Source: Actinomycetota bacterium
GTDB lineage: Bacteria > Actinomycetota > Thermoleophilia > Gaiellales > Gaiellaceae
DNA length: 8,203 nucleotides
Direction: 5' to 3'
NCBI GenBank assembly: GCA_016870235.1
Contig: VGCB01000096.1
Span: 1 to 8,203, forward strand
Within the stretch, counting starts at the first letter, position 1, and each line of letters begins with the position of its first letter. The notes beneath the pieces were generated by a model, which saw nothing but the letters and a program-made list of their open reading frames with translations, searched no databases and was not told the origin of the DNA. The position numbers and the translations under genes are program-made. Positions 1 to 5,468 of this stretch are shown one piece after another.

Positions 1-545
1 GCGGTCGGCACGCCGTAGCTCTCGTAGAACGCCTGGCAGTAGCTCTCGCCCCCGAACTTCGAGACCGCGTACGGACTGAGCAGGCTGACCGGGTCGTCCT
101 CCGAGATCGGCAGGTGGCGTGGGTTGCCGTAGATCGAGCACGACGACGTGTAGACGATGCGCTCGACCTCGGCCGCCCGGGCGGCGAGGAGCACGGTGAG
201 GCTGCCGCCGATGTTGACCTCGAAGTCCTCGCGTGGGTTCCGGGTCGAGACGATGATGTTGCGGGCCGCAGCGTGGACGACGACGTCGGCGCCAGCAACG
301 ACCCTGGCGACGACCTCCTCGTCGCAGACGGTGCCGACGACGAGCTCTGCCCCCTCGGGGACGTTGTCCTGCCGGCCGGTGAAGAGATCGTCGAGGACGA
401 CCACGTCGGCGCCGTGCTCGAGGAGACGGCCCACGATGTTCGAGCCGACGAAGCCTGCGCCGCCGGTGACGACGACGCGCCTGCCCCATAGCCGTCGAAC
501 GGGCTTCTTCCCTCGATCGCCGTCACGGCGCCAGGATACGGACAC
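1..545 (-). CDS. NAD-dependent sugar epimerase/dehydratase (extended SDR), N-terminal 181 residues, partial
   Basis: This is an extended short-chain dehydrogenase of the UDP-glucose 4-epimerase / nucleotide-sugar dehydratase type. Such enzymes use bound NAD in the cytoplasm to epimerise or dehydrate a nucleotide sugar and so supply a glycosyltransferase donor. Numbered from the GTG at 545, the Rossmann motif TGGAGFVG is at residues 27-34, the acidic LDDL at the end of strand 2 at 51-54, VHAAA at 90-94, the TSSCSIYG segment at 133-140, and the catalytic YAVSK (Tyr159, Lys163) at 159-163. The C-terminal substrate-specific half lies beyond position 1, so the exact sugar cannot be named. The start is uncertain. 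GTG 545 is in frame but adds about 23 Arg-rich residues before the first strand. The ATG at 489-487, which would be the natural place to begin, is one base out of frame because of a run of four G. The gene diverges from the methyltransferase with a 34-bp gap. Family is sure; start and substrate are not. Confidence 0.93.
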   Translation of the reverse strand, partial: MSVSWRRDGDRGKKPVRRLWGRRVVVTGGAGFVGSNIVGRLLEHGADVVVLDDLFTGRQDNVPEGAELVVGTVCDEEVVARVVAGADVVVHAAARNIIVSTRNPREDFEVNIGGSLTVLLAARAAEVERIVYTSSCSIYGNPRHLPISEDDPVSLLSPYAVSKFGGESYCQAFYESYGVPT

Positions 546-579
546 GGCACGACACCGCCGTCCGCCATAGTTCCCGCTC

Positions 580-1395
580 GTGGACGCCGAGCGCGGGCCC
601 TTCTATCGCAGCGCCGTCGAGCGGCTGCTCGGCGACGGCGTGCTGACGCCGTCGTCGTCGGTGCTCGTCACGTGTGGCGGGTATCTCGACCGCGATGTCC
701 TGCAGGCGGCGGGGCTCGTGGACGTGACGATCACGAACCTCGACGACCGGCTCGGCGAGGACGCCTTCGCGCCCTACGCATGGGCGCACGCAGACGCGGA
801 GGAGCTTCCCTACGCAGACGGCTCCTTCGACTGGGGCCTCGTCAGCGCGGGGCTGCATCACTGCCGGTCGCCGCATCGGGCCGTGCTCGAGCTCTACCGT
901 GTCGCCCGGCGCGGCGTTCTGTGCGTCGAGAGCCGCGACAGCGCGGCGATGCGTCTCGCCTCCCGGGCGGGCCTCGTCGACGACTTCGAGGTGAGCGCCG
1001 TTGCGGCGCACGGGCTCGTGGCGGGAGGCGTCGCGAACACCGCGGTGCCGAACTACGTGTACCGGTGGACCGAGCGGGAGTTCGAGAAGACGATCTCCTC
1101 GAACGCGCCCCACGCACGGCACCGGTTCGTGTACCTGCGCGAGCTCGGGATCCCGTGGTCGATCGTCGAGGCGGCGGGCGGAGTGCGCGCACGCGTCCTG
1201 CGCGCGCTCGCGCCGATCGCGGAGGGTGTCGTCAAGGTCGTGCCCTCGCAGGCGAACCTGTTCGCCTTCGCGGTCGTGAAGCTCGACGGGCTGCAGCCGT
1301 GGCTGCGTCCGGGGCCGGCCGGCCCACAGCCCGACGAGGACTGGATCCGTCGTCGCTACCCGGTCAACGACGCGGCCCGGGTGAGCGACGCGTAG
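580..1395 (+). CDS. Class I SAM-dependent methyltransferase (Methyltransf_11-like), 271 aa
   Basis: Probable cytoplasmic S-adenosylmethionine methyltransferase. The C-terminal half of the SAM fold is clear: AEELPYADGSFDWGLV at residues 68-83 is the acidic motif II/III area, followed by GLHHCRSPHRAVLE and the VARRGVLCVESRD strand near 107-120. The glycine-rich motif I is atypical. Residues 27-37 read SVLVTCGGYLD, not the usual (V/L)LDxGCGxG. From memory, this CGG-LDRD plus GLHHC-SPHRALLE pattern belongs to a branch of methyltransferases found in O-antigen and exopolysaccharide loci, so I read it as a family trait and not as decay. The acceptor is unknown; a sugar hydroxyl or a chain-terminating position is likely given the neighbours. 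The GTG start has no Shine-Dalgarno sequence; an imperfect -10-like CATAGT at 566-571 would allow a leaderless message. The 3' end overlaps the convergent glycosyltransferase by 40 bp. Confidence 0.85.
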   Translation: MDAERGPFYRSAVERLLGDGVLTPSSSVLVTCGGYLDRDVLQAAGLVDVTITNLDDRLGEDAFAPYAWAHADAEELPYADGSFDWGLVSAGLHHCRSPHRAVLELYRVARRGVLCVESRDSAAMRLASRAGLVDDFEVSAVAAHGLVAGGVANTAVPNYVYRWTEREFEKTISSNAPHARHRFVYLRELGIPWSIVEAAGGVRARVLRALAPIAEGVVKVVPSQANLFAFAVVKLDGLQPWLRPGPAGPQPDEDWIRRRYPVNDAARVSDA

Positions 1396-2447
1396 ACCTC
1401 CTCGTGGGACGCAGCCGACCGGTCCCACGTGAAGAGGCGGGCGCGGGCGAGGCCGCGGCCAGCGAGGTCCTCCGGCGCTGCCAGCGCCTCCGCGACGGCC
1501 GCCGCGATCGCCTCCGGCCGTTCGGGGTCGAAGAGGACGGCCGCGTCGCCGCAGACCTCGGGCAGCGAGCCCGAGCGGGCGCAGGCGACGGGTGTCCCGC
1601 ACGCCATCGCCTCCAGGGGCGGCGCGCCGAAGCCCTCGTAGCGGCTCGGGACGACGCAGCAGGCCGCTCGCCGGTAGAGCGCCACCAATTCGTCGAGCGG
1701 GACGGCGCCGCGGGCCTCGACGCCGTCGAGCCCGGCGAATCGCTCCGTCCCGGCGCCCGTGAGCACGAGCCGCAGCTCCGGTCGCTCGCGACGGAGGAGG
1801 GCGAACGCCTCGAGCAGCGTCCCGTGGTTCTTGTGCGGCCACGGCCGGGCGGGATAGAGCAGGAGCTCCTCCTTCTGCTCCTCCCCACCCGGGCTGAAGC
1901 GGTCGTGGTCGACGCCGTGCGGGATCACGTGCAGACGCCCCGGCGCGATGTCGAGCAGCGCGGTGGCACGGTCGGCGACGAATGCGCTCGGGACGACGAC
2001 GGCGTCGGCGCGGCGGCCGGCGCGGTCGTAGGCGAGCCGCCGGAAGAGCCGCTCGCCGCGCGGGAAGAGCCGAGGCAGGTCGTGGTGCTGGAGATCGTGG
2101 AGCGTGACGACCGCCGGCGTCCTCGCGACGGAGGGGACGGGGACGGTGAGCGGATAGTGGACGACGTCGAGCCCCGAGAACGGGCGGCGGATGGGCCCGG
2201 GCGCGACCGCCGCCCGACCCATGGCGAGCAGCCGTCCGGGTGTCGAGGTCGAGGCCCGGTACGCGTCGACGACGATCGACGCGAGCCCCTCGCCCGCGTC
2301 GGGAGCGAGGGTGGGGACGAAGGCGACGGTCTCGGCGGTCGAGCGGGCTGCGAGCGCGCGGGCGAGGCCGCGGGCGTACGTCTCGCTCCCGCCGCTGATC
2401 CCGGGCACCAGCGTCAGCAGGCTGAGCCCGACGCGCACCCGGGCCAT
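1356..2447 (-). CDS. GT4 family glycosyltransferase, 363 aa
   Basis: A cytoplasmic GT-B retaining glycosyltransferase that moves a sugar from a nucleotide donor to a lipid-linked or growing glycan acceptor. The N-terminal Rossmann domain begins with strand RVRVGLSLL and the acceptor-side loop GISGGSETYARGLARAL (residues 16-32). It continues through VVTLHDLQHHDLPRLFP (113-129) and VVPSAF (151-156) to the interdomain HVIPHGVD (173-180). The donor domain has YPARPWPHKNH (198-208, with the basic residues expected near the donor phosphates) and the full EX7E motif EGFGAPPLE, Glu271 and Glu279, followed by AMACGTPV. Length is normal for GT4. I chose ATG 2447 because the first beta strand starts right after it; the frame stays open upstream to a TTG at 2594, but that adds 49 low-complexity Arg/Pro/Gly residues. 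No good Shine-Dalgarno is seen. It is convergent with the methyltransferase and divergent from the downstream operon. The sugar specificity is not readable. Confidence 0.93.
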   Translation of the reverse strand: MARVRVGLSLLTLVPGISGGSETYARGLARALAARSTAETVAFVPTLAPDAGEGLASIVVDAYRASTSTPGRLLAMGRAAVAPGPIRRPFSGLDVVHYPLTVPVPSVARTPAVVTLHDLQHHDLPRLFPRGERLFRRLAYDRAGRRADAVVVPSAFVADRATALLDIAPGRLHVIPHGVDHDRFSPGGEEQKEELLLYPARPWPHKNHGTLLEAFALLRRERPELRLVLTGAGTERFAGLDGVEARGAVPLDELVALYRRAACCVVPSRYEGFGAPPLEAMACGTPVACARSGSLPEVCGDAAVLFDPERPEAIAAAVAEALAAPEDLAGRGLARARLFTWDRSAASHEEVYASLTRAASLTG

Positions 2448-2532
2448 GCTACGCCGCGGTGGCGGCTGCGACGCCGCGGCGCCTCCGCGATCGCGCAGAG
2501 ACGCACCGCCTGTCGATCGCGCGCTCCCGCCC

Positions 2533-2567
2533 GGGATTGGTCCTCTTGTCCGAACGGGACCTATCCC
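2533..2567 (-). promoter_or_regulatory. Interrupted hairpin in the predicted leader of the leftward GT4 gene
   Basis: GGGAT-T-GGTCC (2533-2543) pairs with GGACC-T-ATCCC (2557-2567): ten base pairs interrupted by a single mismatch, with a 13-base loop at 2544-2556. If the leftward promoter near 2600 is real, the hairpin lies about 26-60 nt into the message and about 86 nt before the start codon. It has no U-tract after it on either strand, so it is not a standard intrinsic terminator. It could be a leader RNA structure or a protein-binding site. Confidence 0.45.
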
Positions 2568-2599
2568 CTGGGCCACCGGCCTCCTCCCCTTCAATGTCC

Positions 2600-2628
2600 A
2601 TCCTAACGGCGGAAGTGTTGCGTGTCTG
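2600..2628 (-). promoter_or_regulatory. Candidate promoter for the leftward GT4 gene
   Basis: Read on the minus strand, CAGACA (2628-2623) is followed after exactly 17 bases by TAGGAT (2605-2600). These match four of six positions each of TTGACA and TATAAT, and the -10 fits the actinobacterial TANNNT form. Transcription would begin near 2593, leaving a leader of roughly 147 nt before ATG 2447. The call rests on motif match and spacing only. Confidence 0.4.
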
Positions 2629-2651
2629 TCGCAAATCGCACCGAAAGTGTT
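2612..2651. repeat. Direct repeat of AAGTGTT, 32 bp apart
   Basis: AAGTGTT occurs at 2613-2619 (within CGGAAGTGTT) and again at 2645-2651 (within CCGAAAGTGTT). The 32-bp period is about three helical turns, so a regulator could meet both copies on one face of the DNA. The first copy lies between the -10 and -35 of the candidate leftward promoter. This may be coincidence. Confidence 0.3.
2618..2634. promoter_or_regulatory. Inverted repeat TTGCG-N7-CGCAA, possible operator
   Basis: A perfect 5-bp dyad with a 7-base spacer. Its spacer contains the -35 box of the candidate leftward promoter, so a dimeric repressor bound here would block that promoter. The arms are short and chance dyads occur, hence the low confidence. 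Confidence 0.3.
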
Positions 2652-2685
2652 CCGGAGCGCCGATCGTGCGCGCGATCGATGCCTG

Positions 2686-2700
2686 CCTTGCGCGTCAAGG
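2686..2700. repeat. Perfect inverted repeat CCTTG-N5-CAAGG
   Basis: A 15-bp dyad with perfect 5-bp arms and a 5-base spacer. It sits 63 bp upstream of the TATCAT box of the rightward operon, where an activator might bind. No known operator is recognised. Confidence 0.25.
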
Positions 2701-2763
2701 ATCGGCGCGTGCCCGTCGCCGGGCGTCGGCCGGCGGGCGCCATGAGCGCGCCGGGGGCTCGTC

Positions 2764-2769
2764 TATCAT
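2764..2769 (+). promoter_or_regulatory. -10-like TATCAT for a leaderless rightward operon
   Basis: TATCAT matches five of six positions of TATAAT. It ends six bases before the GTG at 2776, which is where transcription would be expected to begin. No Shine-Dalgarno is visible before that GTG, and no good -35 hexamer is found at 16-18 bp spacing. Together these suggest a leaderless message, a common arrangement in actinobacteria. Confidence 0.45.
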
Positions 2770-2775
2770 ACTTCG

Positions 2776-3165
2776 GTGGTCGAAAACGGCGCGGCTGCAG
2801 GCGATTCGGCCGACGCACCGGTCGACGTCGCCGCTCTCTTCGCTGCGCTGCGCGAGGAGGTGCGCCGCTCGGGAGCGGATCCGGGGACGCCGGGAGCCGC
2901 CGGTGACCGCCGAGCCCTCCGCGACGAGGCGGAGCGCCTCTGGCCCGTCTCCGCCGACAGGAACCTCCGGCTCCGGCCCGGCCTCCGCGGCGGCGTCGGC
3001 ACACCGGTCAAGGCCGTCCTCCGGAAGCTGATGCGCTGGTACGTCGAACCGCTCGCCTACGACCAGCGGTCGTTCAACGCGGTCGCGCTGCGTCTCGTCG
3101 ACGACCTGCAGGAGCAGGTCGACCGGCTCGAGCGCGAGCTCGCCGAGCTGCGGGCGTCGAGGTAG
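2776..3165 (+). CDS. Small coiled-coil protein of a polysaccharide locus, 129 aa
   Basis: I know of no enzymatic function for this protein. Residues 1-70 are Ala/Gly/Asp/Arg-rich and probably flexible, with a short helix at 18-31. Residues 72-97 contain a basic amphipathic stretch ending in KLMRWYVEPLAYDQ, and 98-126 form a heptad-like helix (LVDDLQEQVDRLERELAEL) that should be a coiled coil. From memory, the WYV-P-x3-Q-xx-FN segment followed by a coiled coil commonly forms the N-terminal part of larger methyltransferases or glycosyltransferases in O-antigen-type clusters; here it stands alone and ends in a normal stop codon. There is no signal peptide or membrane span. It is the first gene of the operon, 10 bp before a GT4 gene, so a scaffold or partner role for that enzyme is plausible but unproven. 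The only start in this frame after the last upstream stop is the GTG, without a ribosome binding site. The coding frame is supported by its recognisable C-terminal half. Confidence 0.8.
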   Translation: MVENGAAAGDSADAPVDVAALFAALREEVRRSGADPGTPGAAGDRRALRDEAERLWPVSADRNLRLRPGLRGGVGTPVKAVLRKLMRWYVEPLAYDQRSFNAVALRLVDDLQEQVDRLERELAELRASR

Positions 3166-3175
3166 CCCGCCGCCC

Positions 3176-4201
3176 GTGCGCATCGCCGTCTGCCGGCCGC
3201 AGGTCCCGTTCGCCCACGGCGGCGCCGAGATCATGACCGACGCCCTCGTCGCCGAGCTCCGCGCCCGCGGCCACGAGGCCGACCTCGTCACCGTGCCGTT
3301 CAAGTGGTACCCGGGCAGCACTGTCCTCTCACAGGCCTTCCTGTGGCGGCTGCTCGACCTCTCGGAGGTCGACGGCCGGCGGGTCGAGATGGTGATCGCG
3401 ACGAAGTTCCCGAGCTACGCCGTCCGGCACGAGGAGAAGCGCGTCTGGCTGATCCACCAGTTCCGGCAGGCGTACGAGCTCGACGGGACGGAGCTCGGGC
3501 AGTTCGGCCCCGACCCGGTCGACCGCGCCACGCGTCGGAAGGTGCAGGATCTCGACCGCCTCGCGCTCGGGGAGGCGACGCGCCTCTTCGCGACCTCGGC
3601 GAACGTCGCCGGCCGTCTGGAGCGCTCGACCGGCCTCGTCGCCGAGGTGCTGCCGCACCCGCCGCAGGCGCTCCCGTACCGGTGTGACGGGTACGAGGGC
3701 TTCGTCCTCTCCGCGAGCCGGCTCGACCGCGCGAAGCGGATCGACCTCCTGCTCGAGGGCGTCGCGCTGCAGCCCGGGCTCGAGGCGGTGATCGTCGGCG
3801 ACGGCCCCGACCGCGACCGGCTCCAGGGGATCGCGCGCGACCGAGGCCTGAACGGCCGCGTCCGGTTCGAGGGCCGCGTCGACGAGGAGCGCCTCGCCGA
3901 TCTCTACGGCCGGTGCTCCGCGGTCTTCTACGCCCCGATCGACGAGGACTTCGGGATGGGCCCGTACGAGGCGTTCCTCTCCGGCAAGCCGGTGATCACC
4001 GCCGTCGACTCCGGCGGCCCGCTCGACGTCGTCCACGACAGGCGCACCGGGCTCGTCGTCGCCGCGGAGCCTGCTGCGGTCGGCGCAGCGGCCGCGCACC
4101 TGCGCGACAACCCGGACGAGGCGGCCCGCCTGGGCGAGGCCGGCCGGGCGATCGCGGTCGAGGTCACCTGGGATCGCTGCATCGACCGGCTCCTGTTGTG
4201 A
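3176..4201 (+). CDS. GT4 family glycosyltransferase, 341 aa
   Basis: A cytoplasmic GT-B retaining glycosyltransferase. The N-terminal domain opens with strand MRIAVCRPQVPF and the HGGAE loop (residues 14-18), followed by RGHEADLVTV. The donor domain starts at GFVLSASRLDRAKRIDLLLEG (175-195), has VGDGPDRDRL at 207-216, then FEGRVDEERLADLYGRC, and carries the EX7E motif EDFGMGPYE with Glu257 and Glu265. AFLSGKPVIT and VDSGGPLDVV (277-286) follow, a form I associate with polysaccharide-cluster GT4 enzymes. It is slightly short for GT4 but has both domains. GTG 3176 is 10 bp after the previous stop, with GAGG at 3159-3162 as a weak, rather distant ribosome binding site. The donor and acceptor sugars are unknown. 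Confidence 0.93.
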   Translation: MRIAVCRPQVPFAHGGAEIMTDALVAELRARGHEADLVTVPFKWYPGSTVLSQAFLWRLLDLSEVDGRRVEMVIATKFPSYAVRHEEKRVWLIHQFRQAYELDGTELGQFGPDPVDRATRRKVQDLDRLALGEATRLFATSANVAGRLERSTGLVAEVLPHPPQALPYRCDGYEGFVLSASRLDRAKRIDLLLEGVALQPGLEAVIVGDGPDRDRLQGIARDRGLNGRVRFEGRVDEERLADLYGRCSAVFYAPIDEDFGMGPYEAFLSGKPVITAVDSGGPLDVVHDRRTGLVVAAEPAAVGAAAAHLRDNPDEAARLGEAGRAIAVEVTWDRCIDRLLL

Positions 4202-4208
4202 GGAGGAG
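4201..4208 (+). promoter_or_regulatory. Strong ribosome binding site AGGAGGAG
   Basis: A full anti-16S match that begins at the last base of the preceding stop codon and lies just upstream of GTG 4212. It fixes that start and is the only strong Shine-Dalgarno in the window; its neighbours rely on leaderless or coupled initiation. Confidence 0.8.
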
Positions 4209-4211
4209 CCG

Positions 4212-5468
4212 GTGAAGCTCGCCTGGTACTCGCCGACGCCGCCGGAGCGGTCGGGGATCGCCGACTACGCCGCGCTCGTCCTGCCGTCGCTGCGACGTCT
4301 CGTCGACGTGGACGTCCCGCGTCGCGGCTCGCGCCGGCCACCGCGCAACGTGGATCTCAACGTCTACCATATCGGCAACAATCCCGACTCGCACGCTTGG
4401 ATCGTCGAGGCGCTCCGGCGCCGGCCGGGGCTCGTCGTCCTCCACGACTTCGTGCTCCACCATCTGGTCGCAGGGATGACCATCGGCAGGGGCGACGGGC
4501 ACGGCTACCTCGACGCGATGGAGCGCGAGGGAGGCGTCGTCGGACGGCTCCTCGCGCACGGCGTGCTCGACAAGCGGATTCCGCCTCTCTGGGAGAGTCG
4601 GCCGGAGGACTTCCACCTCGCGGGCGAGGTGCTCGGCCTGGCGACCGGGCTCGTCGTCCACTCCCGCTACGTCCGCGATCGAGCGCGCGGCGCAGGGTAC
4701 GAGGGCCCGATCTGGGGCGTGCCTCACCCTGCGTGGCCGGTGCCGGCCCACGCCCCAGCCCCGGTCGGCGGCGAACCGCTGATCGGCACGTTCGGGAACG
4801 TCAACGCGAGCAAGCGGGCGCCGCAGCTGCTCGAGGCGTTCGCCCGGCTACGTCGCGAGCAGCCCGGCGCGACGCTGTTGCTCGTCGGGGCGACGTCGCC
4901 GGGGTTCGACCTCGACCGCCGGCTGCAGCGGCTCGGGCTCGACGCCGCCGGCGTCGTGCGCGAGGGCTACGTCGACGAGTCCCGCCTGTGGGCGCTGATG
5001 GCCGCGTGCGACGTCCACGTCAACCTCCGCTCGCCGACGATGGGCGAGACCTCGGGCACCGCGATCCGGGCGCTCTCGCTCGGGAAGCCGCTCGTCGTCA
5101 GCGACGCCGGCTGGTTCTCCGAGCTCCCCGACACGGTGGCGCTGAAGGTGCCGGTCGACGGGGAGGAGACGGCGACGCTCACCGCCGCCCTCGAGCTTCT
5201 TGCCGGCAGGCCCGACGTGCGGGCGGCGATGGGCGACGCCGCGAACGATCTTGCCCGGCGCGAGCACGGGGTCGACCGGGTCGCGGAGCTGTACGCCTCG
5301 GCCTTCGAGCAGGCAGCCGGGGGTCGCGCGGTCGAGGACGCCGTGCTCGCCGACATCGCGCGCGCGGCCGCCGACGTGGGGATCGGCCCGGACGCGCCGG
5401 AGGCGCGGGAGATCGCACGGCAGCTCTCCTTCCTCGGCCCGGGCGTCGGAGGGCACGGTCGTGGCTGA
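4212..5468 (+). CDS. GT4-like glycosyltransferase with altered EX7E motif, 418 aa
   Basis: A predicted cytoplasmic GT-B glycosyltransferase. The N-terminal domain begins MKLAWYSPTPPERSGIADYA, with the SGIADY loop at residues 14-19, then VYHIGNN (51-57), VVLHDFVLHHLVAG (75-88) and VVHSRYV (148-154). The donor domain has IGTFGNVNASKRAPQLLEAF (191-210), LLLVGATSPG, and VREGYVDESRLWALMAACDVHV. Where normal GT4 enzymes have EX7E, this one has GETSGTAIRALSLGKP (278-292): the first Glu is Glu279, but the second is replaced by Arg286 and the spacing is one residue shorter. From memory, PTMGETSG...R is shared by a GT4 subgroup, so it is probably active. A C-terminal tail of about 45 residues (375-418), helical then Gly-rich, follows the catalytic domains; its role is unknown. 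The last 8 bp overlap the next gene, suggesting translational coupling. Confidence 0.9.
   Translation: MKLAWYSPTPPERSGIADYAALVLPSLRRLVDVDVPRRGSRRPPRNVDLNVYHIGNNPDSHAWIVEALRRRPGLVVLHDFVLHHLVAGMTIGRGDGHGYLDAMEREGGVVGRLLAHGVLDKRIPPLWESRPEDFHLAGEVLGLATGLVVHSRYVRDRARGAGYEGPIWGVPHPAWPVPAHAPAPVGGEPLIGTFGNVNASKRAPQLLEAFARLRREQPGATLLLVGATSPGFDLDRRLQRLGLDAAGVVREGYVDESRLWALMAACDVHVNLRSPTMGETSGTAIRALSLGKPLVVSDAGWFSELPDTVALKVPVDGEETATLTAALELLAGRPDVRAAMGDAANDLARREHGVDRVAELYASAFEQAAGGRAVEDAVLADIARAAADVGIGPDAPEAREIARQLSFLGPGVGGHGRG

Larger units (their letters stand above)
2448..2775. other. Divergent intergenic control region (328 bp)
   Basis: This is the only non-coding stretch over 300 bp. It separates the leftward GT4 gene from the rightward operon. 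The part from about 2590 to 2700 is visibly richer in A and T than the flanks. I see in it a leftward promoter candidate, a rightward -10-like box, a long interrupted hairpin, two perfect short inverted repeats, a 7-bp direct repeat, and two copies of CGATCG six bases apart (2661-2666 and 2673-2678). The open frames crossing it are Arg-rich and match no protein I know, so I treat it as regulatory. Confidence 0.7.

Noticed and set aside
114..491. 125-codon plus-strand open frame opposite the epimerase
   Set aside because: The minus strand carries a complete Rossmann motif and YxxxK; this frame is its acidic shadow.
523..1842. 439-codon minus-strand open frame
   Set aside because: Crosses two real genes in shadow frames, with low-complexity composition and no motif.
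2448..2594. N-terminal extension of the leftward GT4 gene to a TTG at 2594
   Set aside because: Adds 49 Arg/Pro/Gly-rich residues before the first strand of the fold and would run through the hairpin; ATG 2447 fits the family.
672..2606. 644-codon plus-strand open frame across the methyltransferase and the leftward GT4 gene
   Set aside because: Arg/Gly/Ala-rich with no domain, and it overlaps two well-supported genes in other frames.
2661..2678. Two CGATCG copies separated by six bases
   Set aside because: CGATCG is self-complementary and common in such GC-rich DNA, so I give it no separate function.
5200..5460. Upstream extension of the GT-C gene to GTG 5200
   Set aside because: Would overlap the preceding gene by 269 bp with no domain support; GTG 5461 gives the usual short coupled overlap.
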